A DNA stretch of 64,000 bases, from positions 55,417-119,416 of the forward strand of contig JAGAMY010000028.1 of assembly GCA_017624495.1 (NCBI GenBank), read 5' to 3'. Origin of the DNA: Lachnospiraceae bacterium. GTDB lineage: Bacteria > Bacillota > Clostridia > Lachnospirales > Lachnospiraceae. Within the stretch, counting starts at the first letter, position 1, and every line of letters begins with the position of its first letter. A model generated the notes under the pieces. That model ran no database searches. It saw only the letters and a list, made by a program, of their open reading frames with translations, and was not told the origin of the DNA. The position numbers were made by a program, and so were the translations under genes. Positions 35,995 to 45,376 of the stretch are shown here, one piece after another.

Positions 35995-36741
35995 ATGGAT
36001 ATGTTAAGGGTTCTGGTAGTGGATGATGAAGAAATTATTTGCGAAAGTATAAAAGCGGATTTTGCCCGTATGGAGCACCCTTGGGAATATGTGGTTTTTA
36101 CGGCGAATTCCGTGACAGAAGCGGAGGAAGTGTTTACACATGAGCATCCACAGATTCTGATAACAGATATCTCCATGCCGGGAGGTTCCGGTCTGCTTTT
36201 AGTGGATAACGTGCGTAAAAAATCTTCGGATTGTGGAATACTTGTGTTAAGTGCATATGACAACTATGACTATGTTCGTAATGCGTTTACGTTAGGTGCA
36301 AATGATTATATTTTAAAGCCCATTGCTTTTTCAGAGTTGCAAAGGCAGGTATATAAACTGGCAGAAAATATGCAAAAGTCAGAGAATTTGGAAATGGTTA
36401 AGCTGGCAGCCATAGAAAGTACCATTTATGGAATTGAGGAGATTTTAGCGTATGTACATGAGCATATAGCAGAAAAACTAAGTGCTTTAGAACTGGCAAA
36501 GAAAATGGCAGTCAGCTACAATGCCTTTGGCAGAATATTTAAAGAGCATACAAAGATGGCATTTTCTGCCTATGTATTATGGTATCGGATGGAGCTTGCC
36601 AAAGAATATCTGCAAAATTCTTCCATACAGATTAAGCAGGTGGCAGCGAAGGTCGGCTATAAGGAAAATCCCCAGCATTTTTCCAGAGATTTTACAAAAT
36701 ATGCTGGGATTTCACCAAAGGAATATAGAGAGAAAAAGTGA
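35995..36741 (+). CDS. AraC-type response regulator
   Basis: 248 residues. Receiver domain with acidic pocket VVDDEE, phospho-acceptor Asp58 in ITDISMP, and the conserved Lys in ILKPIAF. The C-terminal AraC domain has two helix-turn-helix units and ends in the family signature GYKENPQHFSRDFTKYAGISPKEYR (residues ~222-246). Partner of the divergent kinase. ATG 35995 follows AAGGAG. Likely target is the galactanase gene just downstream, and perhaps the solute-binding protein. Confidence 0.9.
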   Translation: MDMLRVLVVDDEEIICESIKADFARMEHPWEYVVFTANSVTEAEEVFTHEHPQILITDISMPGGSGLLLVDNVRKKSSDCGILVLSAYDNYDYVRNAFTLGANDYILKPIAFSELQRQVYKLAENMQKSENLEMVKLAAIESTIYGIEEILAYVHEHIAEKLSALELAKKMAVSYNAFGRIFKEHTKMAFSAYVLWYRMELAKEYLQNSSIQIKQVAAKVGYKENPQHFSRDFTKYAGISPKEYREKK

Positions 36742-36850
36742 AAAATGGTAACTTTTTGCATGAAATGGTATTTTTATTGAGGTCTTTTCTTTTTATAGTA
36801 GATGTTGTAGCGAGGTGTACGCACAGTACGACAAAGAAAAGGAGAAGACG

Positions 36851-39800
36851 ATGAAAAAAAGATGCAAAAAGGCAATAAGCATGTTACTTAGTCTGTGTCT
36901 GTTTGTTTCTCTGTTTACTATGGGAAGTAACACAGCAGAGAATATTAAGGCCGCAGAATATGGGACATTGCAAAATGGAGCATTAACAGCGAATGCAGAG
37001 GGATGGACAATTGCAGAGCCATTCACATTAGACAACTGGGATACCTTCGGGTATGGATTTTCAGATGGTTATTTAAGTATCTGGACAAAGGCAGAAGCGG
37101 GTACATTTTCCATGAGCCAGACCATTGAAAATGTAAAAGCAGGTGCTTATCAGGCAAAAATTGCAGCCGTAGGCAGTGGTATGCAGGGTGCACCGGAATC
37201 CGCAGATACACTGGTACTTACCTTGACAAACAATACAAGCGGAGCAGAAAAATCTGCGAAAATTACTACAGATGGCTGGGATAACTGGGAAAATGTCATT
37301 GCAACCGAAATGATGGAAATTGCAGAAGGGGATTCCGTAACCATTACCATTAGTGGTGATATGACAACCAATGAATGGTATGCTTTAAAAAATGCCTCTT
37401 TTAGCACAGACAGCGCAGTAGAAGCACCAATTACCGTACAAAAGGTAGAGGGACTTTCTGAAGATTTTATTCATGGTATTGACGTATCCATGTATTTAAG
37501 TGAGGTACAAAGCGGTGTAAAATACTATGATGAAAATGGCAATGAAGCGAATATGTTTCAGATTTTTAAGGATGCGGGCGTAAACTATGTACGTCTTCGT
37601 CTTTGGAATTGTCCATATATGGTGGATGAAAATGGTGACTATCTTTATGTAGATGATGAAGGTAATACGCATACAGCGGCAGAAGTGACAATCAGCAAAC
37701 CTGTGGATGGCGAAGAAAGAGTATGGGAGGAATATTTCTTAGCTGATGGTACACAGGTTTACCGCAAAGGCTATGGTGCCGGAAACTGTGGTATTGATAC
37801 CGTAACTGCCATTGGAAAAGTTGCTACACAGTATGGAATGAAGGTGCTAGTAGACTTCCATTATTCTGATTTCTGGGCTGACCCGAAGAAACAAAGTGTG
37901 CCAAAAGCATGGAAAGATATGGATTTAGAGACAAAAGCCCAGGCACTTTATGATTTTACAGAAGAGAGTCTGACAACCCTAAAAGAAGCAGGCGTTGATG
38001 TGGGCATGGTACAGATTGGTAATGAGATTAATAATGGATTAGCAGGAGAAACTGACCTTACAAGTATTCACAGACTGTTAAAGGCGGGAAGTGAAGCAAC
38101 CCGTGCGGTGGATTCGAATATTATGATTGCCATTCATTATACTGACCCACAGAGTGAAAGCTATCAGTATGGAAAAGCACAGGCATTAGAAAATGCCGAA
38201 ATCGATTATGATGTATTTGCATCATCTTATTATCCGTTCTGGCATGGTACACCGGAGCAGCTTACCACAAATTTAAGTGTAATTGCAGAAACCTTTAACA
38301 AAAAAGTGATGGTAGCAGAGGTTTCCTATGCATGGACCTATGCAGATGGTGACGGGTATGAAAATATGGTCTATGAAGGCGCATCCGATCAGACCTTTGA
38401 TTATCCGGTGGATGTAGAAGGACAGGCAACAGCTATCCGTGATACTATTGCAGCAGTGGCAGCCATTGGCGAAAAGGGTATCGGAACATTTTACTGGGAG
38501 CCTGCTTGGGTACCGGTAAATGTGTATGATGCAGAAGCGGAAAATGCAGAAGAAACACTGGAAAAAAACATTGCCGCATGGAGAAAATACGGCTCCGGCT
38601 GGGCATCTATTTATGGAGCAGAAACCGACCCGGAAATCAAGGATGACTTAAACGGTGGTACATGGGATAATCAGGCATATTTTGATTTTGAAGGAAATGT
38701 ATTGCCATCCATTAATGTTTATAAATGGGTATACACAGGTGCAAATGGTCCACTTCGAGTATCTACCGTAAACGATTGTACCTATGAAATGGGATATAAA
38801 GAAACACCAGTTCTTCCACAGACAGCAGAAGTAAATTTAAATGATGGCACAATTATTAACGCTCCTGTGACATGGGATGTGGCACAGGTAGAAGCTTTAA
38901 AAACTGCCAACTTCGGTGAATATGTGATAAATGGAACAGTAGGTGATTTTTCTTACACCACACAGGGAGAAGAGGTCTTTGTGGCAGCAGGTACATGGAC
39001 AACTACCTGTACAGTAAAAATCACAGGTGAAAGCTATGTGGTAAATGGAAGCTTTGAAGACAATAACGGAGATGGCGCAAACTGGACACTGACAAACTAT
39101 CATGATGGCGAAGACGGTAATGGTGTATTCATTGAGAAAAACTCTGCAAATGCCAAATATGGAGCATACTATTATACCGGCTGGGCAGGCATTAATCAGC
39201 CGATAGATTTTAGCTTAGAACAGACGATTTCTAAGGCAATGCCAGCAGGATATTATACATTAGCCGCATATTATCAGGGAACTTCTGTAGGTGAAGTGAC
39301 AGCCGATTCCGGTTTATATGCAGTTGTAACCTACAAAGATGGTACGACAAAGGAATATAAAGCAGAAGTAAAAATCAATAATGTCTGGAAGGATTTTTAT
39401 CAGGCATTGGTAAAAGATATTCCGATTACTGCAGATGTGGCGAGTGTGAAGGTGGGCACCCGTGTATCCTGTAAGGCAGCAACATCCTTAGCACCATGGG
39501 TAGTGGTGGATGATATTCGCCTGATGCGTCAGGAGGATTTAAAGACCTATACAGTAACCTTTAAGGATGGTGCAAACGTGGTATCTACCCAGACCGTTCT
39601 TGCCGGAGAATCCGTAAAAGCCCCACAGCTTAGCAAAACAGGCTATACATTAAGCTGGAATCAGTCCACAGAAAATGTAAGCAGTGACATGACTGTCGAA
39701 GCTGTATGGACAGCAAATCAGTACAGAATAAGCTATGACGTAAATGGTGGTAATGCATTAATTAACGTAGATAAAGTGGTGACTTATGATGGCATTTACG

Positions 39801-40237
39801 GTGAACTTCCGTCAGCGAAACGTAAAGGCTATACATTTGCCGGATGGTATACGAAAGCTTCCGGCGGCACAAAGATTACAGCAGACAGCAAAGTGGTAAT
39901 CACCGCAGATACCACATTGTATGCCCAGTGGAATAAAGTAACAAAACCTTCGAAAGCAGGAAAACCGACATTAAAAAATACAAAGAAAAAGACCATGAAG
40001 GTTTCCTTTAAAAAGGTAAAAGGCGCAGAAGGTTACCAGATTACCTATTCCACTAGCAAGAAGTTTAAGAAAAAAGTAACAAAATCAGTAACTACCAGCA
40101 AATTAAACAAGAGTATTAAAAAACTGAAAAAAGGTAAAAAATACTATGTAAAGGTTCGGGCATATAAGACGGACAGCATGGGAGAAAAAGTATATGGAAG
40201 TTATGGTAAGGCTAGAACCATTACCATAAAGAAATAA
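36851..40237 (+). CDS. Secreted arabinogalactan endo-beta-1,4-galactanase (GH53)
   Basis: 1128 residues. Signal peptide (~1-35), beta-sandwich binding module (~40-190), GH53 catalytic domain (~200-620) with acid/base Glu392 (QIGNEINNG) and nucleophile Glu490 (VMVAEVSYAW), Ig-like domain (~635-715), CBM61-like galactan-binding module (~725-895, VNGSFEDNNGDGANW), two List/InlB-type repeats (GGxxKxxxY-GWYT type, ~897-1030) and a Lys-rich fibronectin-III-like end. It cuts beta-1,4-galactan side chains of pectin outside the cell. No LPXTG; the basic C-terminus probably keeps it near the wall. It lies directly behind the AraC-type regulator, with AAGGAGAAG before the ATG. Confidence 0.93.
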   Translation: MKKRCKKAISMLLSLCLFVSLFTMGSNTAENIKAAEYGTLQNGALTANAEGWTIAEPFTLDNWDTFGYGFSDGYLSIWTKAEAGTFSMSQTIENVKAGAYQAKIAAVGSGMQGAPESADTLVLTLTNNTSGAEKSAKITTDGWDNWENVIATEMMEIAEGDSVTITISGDMTTNEWYALKNASFSTDSAVEAPITVQKVEGLSEDFIHGIDVSMYLSEVQSGVKYYDENGNEANMFQIFKDAGVNYVRLRLWNCPYMVDENGDYLYVDDEGNTHTAAEVTISKPVDGEERVWEEYFLADGTQVYRKGYGAGNCGIDTVTAIGKVATQYGMKVLVDFHYSDFWADPKKQSVPKAWKDMDLETKAQALYDFTEESLTTLKEAGVDVGMVQIGNEINNGLAGETDLTSIHRLLKAGSEATRAVDSNIMIAIHYTDPQSESYQYGKAQALENAEIDYDVFASSYYPFWHGTPEQLTTNLSVIAETFNKKVMVAEVSYAWTYADGDGYENMVYEGASDQTFDYPVDVEGQATAIRDTIAAVAAIGEKGIGTFYWEPAWVPVNVYDAEAENAEETLEKNIAAWRKYGSGWASIYGAETDPEIKDDLNGGTWDNQAYFDFEGNVLPSINVYKWVYTGANGPLRVSTVNDCTYEMGYKETPVLPQTAEVNLNDGTIINAPVTWDVAQVEALKTANFGEYVINGTVGDFSYTTQGEEVFVAAGTWTTTCTVKITGESYVVNGSFEDNNGDGANWTLTNYHDGEDGNGVFIEKNSANAKYGAYYYTGWAGINQPIDFSLEQTISKAMPAGYYTLAAYYQGTSVGEVTADSGLYAVVTYKDGTTKEYKAEVKINNVWKDFYQALVKDIPITADVASVKVGTRVSCKAATSLAPWVVVDDIRLMRQEDLKTYTVTFKDGANVVSTQTVLAGESVKAPQLSKTGYTLSWNQSTENVSSDMTVEAVWTANQYRISYDVNGGNALINVDKVVTYDGIYGELPSAKRKGYTFAGWYTKASGGTKITADSKVVITADTTLYAQWNKVTKPSKAGKPTLKNTKKKTMKVSFKKVKGAEGYQITYSTSKKFKKKVTKSVTTSKLNKSIKKLKKGKKYYVKVRAYKTDSMGEKVYGSYGKARTITIKK

Positions 40238-40265
40238 TTAAGATACCCTTTCTTTATTACATAAA

Positions 40266-40304
40266 AAGACCGGAGGTTGTGAAATAGGCAGCTTCCGGTT
40301 TTTT
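40266..40304 (+). terminator. Terminator of the galactanase gene
   Basis: 11-bp stem (40269-40279 with 40289-40299, extended outward by A-T pairs) and a T-run to 40304. Confidence 0.88.
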
Positions 40305-40327
40305 GTGATGTAAAAATTGAAAAACTA

Positions 40328-40336
40328 TGTTATAAT
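40328..40336 (+). promoter_or_regulatory. Extended -10 promoter of the hipBA-like pair
   Basis: TGTTATAAT: a TGn extension before TATAAT; no clear -35 box. The same TATGTTATAAT core occurs before the flavoprotein gene at 44638. Confidence 0.55.
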
Positions 40337-40340
40337 AAGT

Positions 40341-40389
40341 AATAATATTTTGTTAATAATTATCATATATGAATAATATTAATAATATT
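40341..40389 (+). promoter_or_regulatory. Candidate operator of the HipB-like repressor
   Basis: The nonamer AATAATATT occurs three times (40341-40349, 40372-40380, 40381-40389) between the -10 box and the RBS of the antitoxin gene. HipB-type proteins repress their own operon, so these are candidate binding sites; the region is very AT-rich and chance repeats are possible. Confidence 0.35.
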
Positions 40390-40415
40390 TTATTAGTTCA
40401 GATTAAGGAGGAATC

Positions 40416-40715
40416 ATGCTTAGCCAATTAAAATTTCCCAATGAAATTGCAATGGACATTGCCATAAAAGAAAAAGAAAAACGAAAAAAAAGAAACTTTA
40501 CGCAGGAAGAGTTAAGCCGCCGTTCAGGAGTAAACCTTGCATCCTTAAGACGGTTTGAGCAGACAGGAGAAATATCCTTTGTATCTTTGATAAAGATAGC
40601 AGTTGTTTTGGATGAAGTTGTAAATTTTGAAAAACTATTTGATAGTGAAGAGTATCAGTCCATACAGGAGGTAATTGATGAAAGAAATCGGTCAGCTCAC
40701 CGTAAAATATGGTGA
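40416..40715 (+). CDS. HipB-like helix-turn-helix antitoxin/repressor
   Basis: 99 residues with an Xre-type HTH (FTQEELSRRSGVNLASLRRFEQTGEIS). The HTH binds DNA and, in HipBA systems, also holds the kinase inactive. AAGGAGGA lies 7 bases before the ATG. The C-terminal 13 codons overlap the hipA-like gene, so the pair is translationally coupled. Confidence 0.87.
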   Translation: MLSQLKFPNEIAMDIAIKEKEKRKKRNFTQEELSRRSGVNLASLRRFEQTGEISFVSLIKIAVVLDEVVNFEKLFDSEEYQSIQEVIDERNRSAHRKIW

Positions 40716-41793
40716 CAGGGTGATTGGAACTTTGGCAGAAACTAAAAATGGAATGGGGGCTTTTCAGTATAGTAAAGAATGGCTGTTAGATGGGTTTTCT
40801 ATCAGTCCCTTTAGTCTGCCGTTAGAAGAGAGAGTTTTTATACCAAAAATAGATGTATTTGAAGGTGTGTTTGGTGTTTTTGCAGATAGTCTGCCGGATG
40901 GATGGGGAAGACTTTTGGTAGACCGCATGTTATTATCGAAGCACATTTTACCGGAAGAAGTATCTGCGATAGACCGACTGGGAATTGTTGGCAGCACAGG
41001 TATGGGAGCATTAGAGTATTATCCGGAATTATTTGGGATGAAGCAGCAGCAGGTTTTAGATTTTGATATGTTGGCTTTGGAATGTGAGAAAATTTTGAAA
41101 GAAGAGGATAGTAAGGATTTAGACAAATTATTTCAGTTAGGAGGTTCTTCCGGCGGTGCAAGACCAAAAGTTCTGGTAATGTTAGATGGAGAATCATGGC
41201 TTGTGAAATTTCCGTCTACATATGATAAAAAAGATATTGGAGAAGAAGAATACAGATACATGCAATGTGCGGAAAAATGCGGAATTTCAGTACCTAAAGT
41301 CAAACTGTTTTCATCAAAAACATGTAAGGGATTTTTTGGCGCAAAACGTTTTGACCGTTTGAAAGATAAAAAAGTGCATATGGTGACGGTTAGTGGATTG
41401 TTAGAAACATCACATCGTATACCCAATCTGGATTATCATGATTTGATGAAGCTGACCTATATTTTAACAAAAGATAGTTCGCAGATGGAAGAAATGTATC
41501 GCAGAATGTGTTTTAACGTATTTTCACATAACAGGGATGACCATTCAAAAAACTTTTCCTTTCTTTATGATGAAAATGAACAGTGCTGGAAACTGACACC
41601 GGCATATGATTTGACATATAGTAATTCCATTGGTGGAGAACATGCTACATGTATAAACGGAAAAGGAAAAAATCCGGATATAGAAGATTTACTTGCAGTA
41701 GGTAAACCGATAGGTCTGTCAGAAAAGAAATTGCGGAATATTACCATAGAAATTAAGGAGATTATAGAAGATGCCGATATACTTCATAGATAG
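40678..41793 (+). CDS. HipA-like serine/threonine kinase toxin
   Basis: 371 residues, somewhat shorter than E. coli HipA (~440). Kinase features: SSGGARPKVLV loop, WLVKFP with the ATP-binding Lys, catalytic loop HNRDDHSKNFSF and the metal-binding LTPAYDLTYS. In characterised systems HipA phosphorylates an aminoacyl-tRNA synthetase and causes growth arrest; the target here is unknown. All catalytic residues are present. ATG 40678 is preferred to TTG 40675 because of AGGAGG spacing. Confidence 0.87.
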   Translation: MKEIGQLTVKYGDRVIGTLAETKNGMGAFQYSKEWLLDGFSISPFSLPLEERVFIPKIDVFEGVFGVFADSLPDGWGRLLVDRMLLSKHILPEEVSAIDRLGIVGSTGMGALEYYPELFGMKQQQVLDFDMLALECEKILKEEDSKDLDKLFQLGGSSGGARPKVLVMLDGESWLVKFPSTYDKKDIGEEEYRYMQCAEKCGISVPKVKLFSSKTCKGFFGAKRFDRLKDKKVHMVTVSGLLETSHRIPNLDYHDLMKLTYILTKDSSQMEEMYRRMCFNVFSHNRDDHSKNFSFLYDENEQCWKLTPAYDLTYSNSIGGEHATCINGKGKNPDIEDLLAVGKPIGLSEKKLRNITIEIKEIIEDADILHR

Positions 41794-41811
41794 TATAAGT
41801 AATTTTTTACG

Positions 41812-41834
41812 GTCAAAATAACAAAGATTTTGAC
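41812..41834. promoter_or_regulatory. Palindrome between hipA-like and coiled-coil genes
   Basis: Perfect 8-bp inverted repeat GTCAAAAT/ATTTTGAC with a 7-base spacer, followed by TATACT. Could be an operator or a hairpin; no T-run for a terminator. Confidence 0.35.
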
Positions 41835-41880
41835 ATATACTGGGAAGTTACAAAAGACTTCACATCAAAGGAGGCAGCAT

Positions 41881-42795
41881 ATGAAGATTTCAGAACAAAA
41901 CAAGACATTTTTTATGGGAAACACTCTTTTTGGAAAACAGGATGGTTCTATACAGGATAAAGTGGCGTTAAGAAAGCAATTATATCAAAAAGAAGCAATG
42001 CGGGTTGTAACTTCTGCAAATAAAGGTGAGCAGAGAATTGACGAAAATGTAGCGGACTTAAAAGAACGGGTTAAAAATTTGCAAAAGGATATGAAAAATG
42101 AGCAGGAATCCTTAAAGGAAATTCATGCACAGATGGAACAGGCAAAAGCTGAATTTGGTGTAGAGGATGACAGTCAGGAACAGAAGGATTTAGAACTTTT
42201 GCAGAAAGCCTATGAAGCCAGAAAACCGGCGTCAGGTGTGGAACTGACAAAAGAGGAAGAAGAACAGCTTCTTCATATGGGTGAGCTTACAGACTACCAG
42301 AAAATGTCCATGGACTTATATAAAAGCGCAGATAACCATAAAGAAAATATTGCAAAATATCAGCGTGAAATGCAGGCGAATATATCGGTTGTACGCACAA
42401 TTGCCATTGAGCGTTTAAAATCTCAGGGGATGTTAGAAGCGCAAAAAGTGAAAGAAGAATTGTTAGAAGCTGCCTCTAAAGATGCCATGGGCATGTTGGT
42501 GGATGATGCGAAAGCACAGGTGGATGAAAAAGCCGAAGAAGTGCAGGAAGAAGCTAAAGAGCGTGAAGAAAAAGCAAAAGAGCAGGAAGAGCGCATAGAA
42601 GCGGCAAAAGATAGAAAAGCTGCCATGGAGGAATTGGTAGAAAACAGCAAAGAAAATATTGAAAATCTTACAGAACAGGCAGTGGAAAGTGAAGATATTA
42701 CAAGAGATATTGATGGTGAAGTGCAGAAGATTTTGGATGAATTGAAGCTGTTAGAAGAGGATTTGAAGGGACTGGAAATAAATACAGCAATTTAA
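41881..42795 (+). CDS. Coiled-coil protein of unknown function
   Basis: 304 residues, highly charged, with long predicted coiled coils (about 45-100 and 185-295, rich in EEAKEREEKAKEQEER-type heptads). No signal peptide or membrane segment. No recognised domain. RBS AAAGGAGG lies 7 bases before the ATG at 41881. Transcribed alone and ended by a strong hairpin. It could be a structural or adaptor protein, but the sequence does not say. Confidence 0.72.
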   Translation: MKISEQNKTFFMGNTLFGKQDGSIQDKVALRKQLYQKEAMRVVTSANKGEQRIDENVADLKERVKNLQKDMKNEQESLKEIHAQMEQAKAEFGVEDDSQEQKDLELLQKAYEARKPASGVELTKEEEEQLLHMGELTDYQKMSMDLYKSADNHKENIAKYQREMQANISVVRTIAIERLKSQGMLEAQKVKEELLEAASKDAMGMLVDDAKAQVDEKAEEVQEEAKEREEKAKEQEERIEAAKDRKAAMEELVENSKENIENLTEQAVESEDITRDIDGEVQKILDELKLLEEDLKGLEINTAI

Positions 42796-42803
42796 GATAG
42801 TTA

Positions 42804-42846
42804 AAAAGGTGCAGTGTATCGGAAATAACCGAAAACTGCACCTTTT
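42804..42846. terminator. Bidirectional terminator
   Basis: Perfect 12-bp stem AAAAGGTGCAGT/ACTGCACCTTTT with an inner TCGG/CCGA pairing, between the converging coiled-coil and RidA genes. Confidence 0.87.
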
Positions 42847-42861
42847 ATAGTGAACAATCAA

Positions 42862-43233
42862 TTATTTTACTGCAATAGCCTCAACCTCACAAAGTACACC
42901 CTTTGGAAGCTCCTTAACAGCCACACAGCTCCTTGCAGGCTTAGAAGTAAAGTATTTCGCATAAACTTCATTAAAAGCAGCAAAATCGCTCATTTCAGCA
43001 AGAAAACAGGTGGTCTTAATTACCTTGTCATAACCACTGCCGGCTGCCTCTAAAATGGCACCAACATTTTTGCAGGACTGCTCTGCCTGAGCAGCAATGC
43101 CACCGTCAATAATTTCCCCGGTTTCCGGAATAATCGGAATTTGACCGGAGGTAAATACAAAACCATTCACTTCGTATCCCTGAGAATAAGGTCCGATTGC
43201 GCCCGGAGCCTTTGTTGTACTGATAATATTCAT
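42862..43233 (-). CDS. ridA: RidA-family reactive intermediate deaminase
   Basis: 123 residues, the usual length. Signatures: GPYSQGYEVNGFVFTSGQIP near the start (residues ~14-33), PARSCVAV with the substrate-binding Arg, and the closing CEVEAIAV. RidA hydrolyses reactive enamine/imine intermediates made by PLP enzymes, protecting them from damage; cytosolic trimer. A GAGG sits before the ATG. Confidence 0.92.
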   Translation of the reverse strand: MNIISTTKAPGAIGPYSQGYEVNGFVFTSGQIPIIPETGEIIDGGIAAQAEQSCKNVGAILEAAGSGYDKVIKTTCFLAEMSDFAAFNEVYAKYFTSKPARSCVAVKELPKGVLCEVEAIAVK

Positions 43234-43312
43234 AAAATAATATCCTCACTTTCTATTGTTTGTCTGCCTATAACTGTAGCTTATTTAAGGCAAAAAAGCA
43301 ATAGAAAATCAT

Positions 43313-44518
43313 TTACCTTGCGGCCGTAAAAATAGCAATCATATCTGCCTTATCCAGTTTTTTTATAACACCGATGGTACGGGTCTGATTAAAACTGCAT
43401 TTTTCAGCCAGTTCTTCAATTTGCTCGTCAGTGACATCAATACCAAGCTCCTGCAAAGAAGTAGGCATGCCGATGGCGTGATAAAAATGCTCCATAGCTT
43501 TAATGCCTGCTAAGGCTAATATATCCAGTTCATCCTTCGGAATGGCATGCAAATCTTTAGAAGAAGCTGCGATTTTGTGTACCTTTACTGCAAATTGTGC
43601 AAAACGAACAGGGTGTTCCTTGTACACATAACGTGCCCAACTGCCCCAGATTGCGGCAAGTCCTGCACCGTGTGCGACGTCAAACATACCGCCTAATTCA
43701 TGCTCTAACTGGTGCGCTGCCCAGTCGCCGCCATCTGTGCCACATCCGGTAAGCCCGTTGTGGGATAAAGAACTTGCCCACATCACTTCTGCTCTTGCTG
43801 CATAATTTTCAGGGTCTTTTTTTAAGCGTTTGGCACTCTTCATGACCGTGCGCATGAGGTGTTCGCTAATTCCGTCGGTTAAAAGCATATTTTCTGATTG
43901 ATTAAAGTAGCGTTCCATGGTATGCATCATAATATCGACACAGCCGCTTGCAGTTTGATATTCTGGCAAAGTATAGGTGAGTTCAGGGTTCATGATTGCA
44001 AATTTGCATCGGGCAAAATCACTTTTATAGCCACGTTTCAGCCAGCCATCTTCATTGGTGATAACAGAAGAATTGCTCATTTCACTTCCGGCGGCAGCAA
44101 TGGTAAGAATGGCACCAATCGGAAGGCATGCACTTGCTGTACGTTTTCTGGAATAAAAATCCCATACATCTCCTTCGTTAGCAACACCATAGCCGATGGC
44201 TTTGGCAGAATCAATGACACTTCCACCGCCGACGGCAAGAATAAAGTCCACACTTTCTTTTTTGCATAAATCAATGCCTTCATAAATTAAGGAAAGCCTT
44301 GGATTGGGTTTTACACCGCCTAATGTAACATACGCTATACCTGTCTCTGTGAGTATGGTTTCTATGCGGGAAAGCAGACCGGAGCGTTTGGCACTTTCGC
44401 CACCATAATGCAGTAAAATTTTTGTTGCCGAGAATTCCTGCAAAAGGATGCCGACCTGAGTTTCAGAATCTTTGCCAAAAACAACTTTTGTAGGTGTATA
44501 ATAAGTGAAATTATTCAT
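43313..44518 (-). CDS. Iron-containing alcohol dehydrogenase (butanol dehydrogenase-like)
   Basis: 401 residues. The NAD(P)-binding GGGSVIDSAKAI and the metal ligands GCVDIMMHTMERYF (Asp, His) and FDVAHGAGLAAIW (His, with a further His in HELGG) are intact. The sequence is closest to the BdhA/YqhD branch, usually NADPH-dependent and active on aldehydes such as butanal. AAGGAGGA precedes the ATG. Monocistronic on the minus strand, probably for disposal of reducing power in fermentation. Confidence 0.9.
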   Translation of the reverse strand: MNNFTYYTPTKVVFGKDSETQVGILLQEFSATKILLHYGGESAKRSGLLSRIETILTETGIAYVTLGGVKPNPRLSLIYEGIDLCKKESVDFILAVGGGSVIDSAKAIGYGVANEGDVWDFYSRKRTASACLPIGAILTIAAAGSEMSNSSVITNEDGWLKRGYKSDFARCKFAIMNPELTYTLPEYQTASGCVDIMMHTMERYFNQSENMLLTDGISEHLMRTVMKSAKRLKKDPENYAARAEVMWASSLSHNGLTGCGTDGGDWAAHQLEHELGGMFDVAHGAGLAAIWGSWARYVYKEHPVRFAQFAVKVHKIAASSKDLHAIPKDELDILALAGIKAMEHFYHAIGMPTSLQELGIDVTDEQIEELAEKCSFNQTRTIGVIKKLDKADMIAIFTAAR

Positions 44519-44637
44519 AGGATTCCTCCTTTTGGATAGTATTTTCTGAATATTCTGTATTTTCTCTATTTTATCATTTTTTTACAAAATAGAAAAGAGT
44601 TTCTTATATTTTAAATACAAAAAACTTTGGTTGAATA

Positions 44638-44646
44638 TGTTATAAT
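44638..44646 (+). promoter_or_regulatory. Extended -10 promoter of the flavoprotein gene
   Basis: TGTTATAAT about 55 bases before the ATG at 44701; no clear -35 box. Confidence 0.55.
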
Positions 44647-44700
44647 GAATAGAGTAACAGTTATTCAAAAAGAAAACATATAGGGAAAGGAAATAAGAGA

Positions 44701-45327
44701 ATGAAAGTATTATTGATGAATGGCAGTGCAAAAAAGAACGGATGCACATTTACAGCATTATCCGAAATAGAAAAGGTATTAAATCAGGAAAATATAGAAA
44801 CGGAAATTGTCTGTCTTGGCGCAGAACCGATTCGTGATTGTATGGGATGTGGTCAGTGTAACAGCAAACATCCGGGCTGCATTTTTGAGGATGACATTAT
44901 CAATGAAATTATTGCAAAGGCAAAAGAAGCCGATGGATTTATTTTTGGAACACCGGTATACTATGCGCATCCATCCGGCAGAATTTTAAGCGCATTAGAC
45001 AGGATGTTTTATGCAGGAAAGAGTGCATTTGCCCATAAACCGGGAGCTGCCATTGCTTCTGCAAGAAGAGCTGGTACAACAGCTTCTATAGATGTTTTAA
45101 ACAAATATTTTACCATTGCAGAGATGCCTGTGGTATCTTCCTCCTATTGGAATATGGTGCATGGCAACAAGCCGGAGGATGTATTACAGGATTTGGAAGG
45201 TTTGCAGATTATGCGCAATTTAGGCAGAAATATGGCATGGCTGCTTAAGTGTATTGAAGCCGGAAAACAGCAGGGAATAACACTTCCTGAAAATGAATAT
45301 ACAAACAAAACAAGTTTTATCCGCTAA
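44701..45327 (+). CDS. Flavodoxin-fold NAD(P)H-dependent FMN reductase
   Basis: 208 residues. N-terminal FMN-binding loop MNGSAKKNGCT, then a Cys-rich CMGCGQC segment (residues ~48-54) as in iron-sulfur flavoproteins and related quinone/FMN reductases, and the TPVYYAHPSGRILSALDR flavin contact. Cytosolic electron-transfer enzyme; the partner is not clear. It precedes the GH2 gene by 49 bases and may share its transcript. Confidence 0.85.
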   Translation: MKVLLMNGSAKKNGCTFTALSEIEKVLNQENIETEIVCLGAEPIRDCMGCGQCNSKHPGCIFEDDIINEIIAKAKEADGFIFGTPVYYAHPSGRILSALDRMFYAGKSAFAHKPGAAIASARRAGTTASIDVLNKYFTIAEMPVVSSSYWNMVHGNKPEDVLQDLEGLQIMRNLGRNMAWLLKCIEAGKQQGITLPENEYTNKTSFIR

Positions 45328-45376
45328 AAATAAAGACAAAGATTTTCGTATGCTCTACCGGACAAAGGAGGAACGC

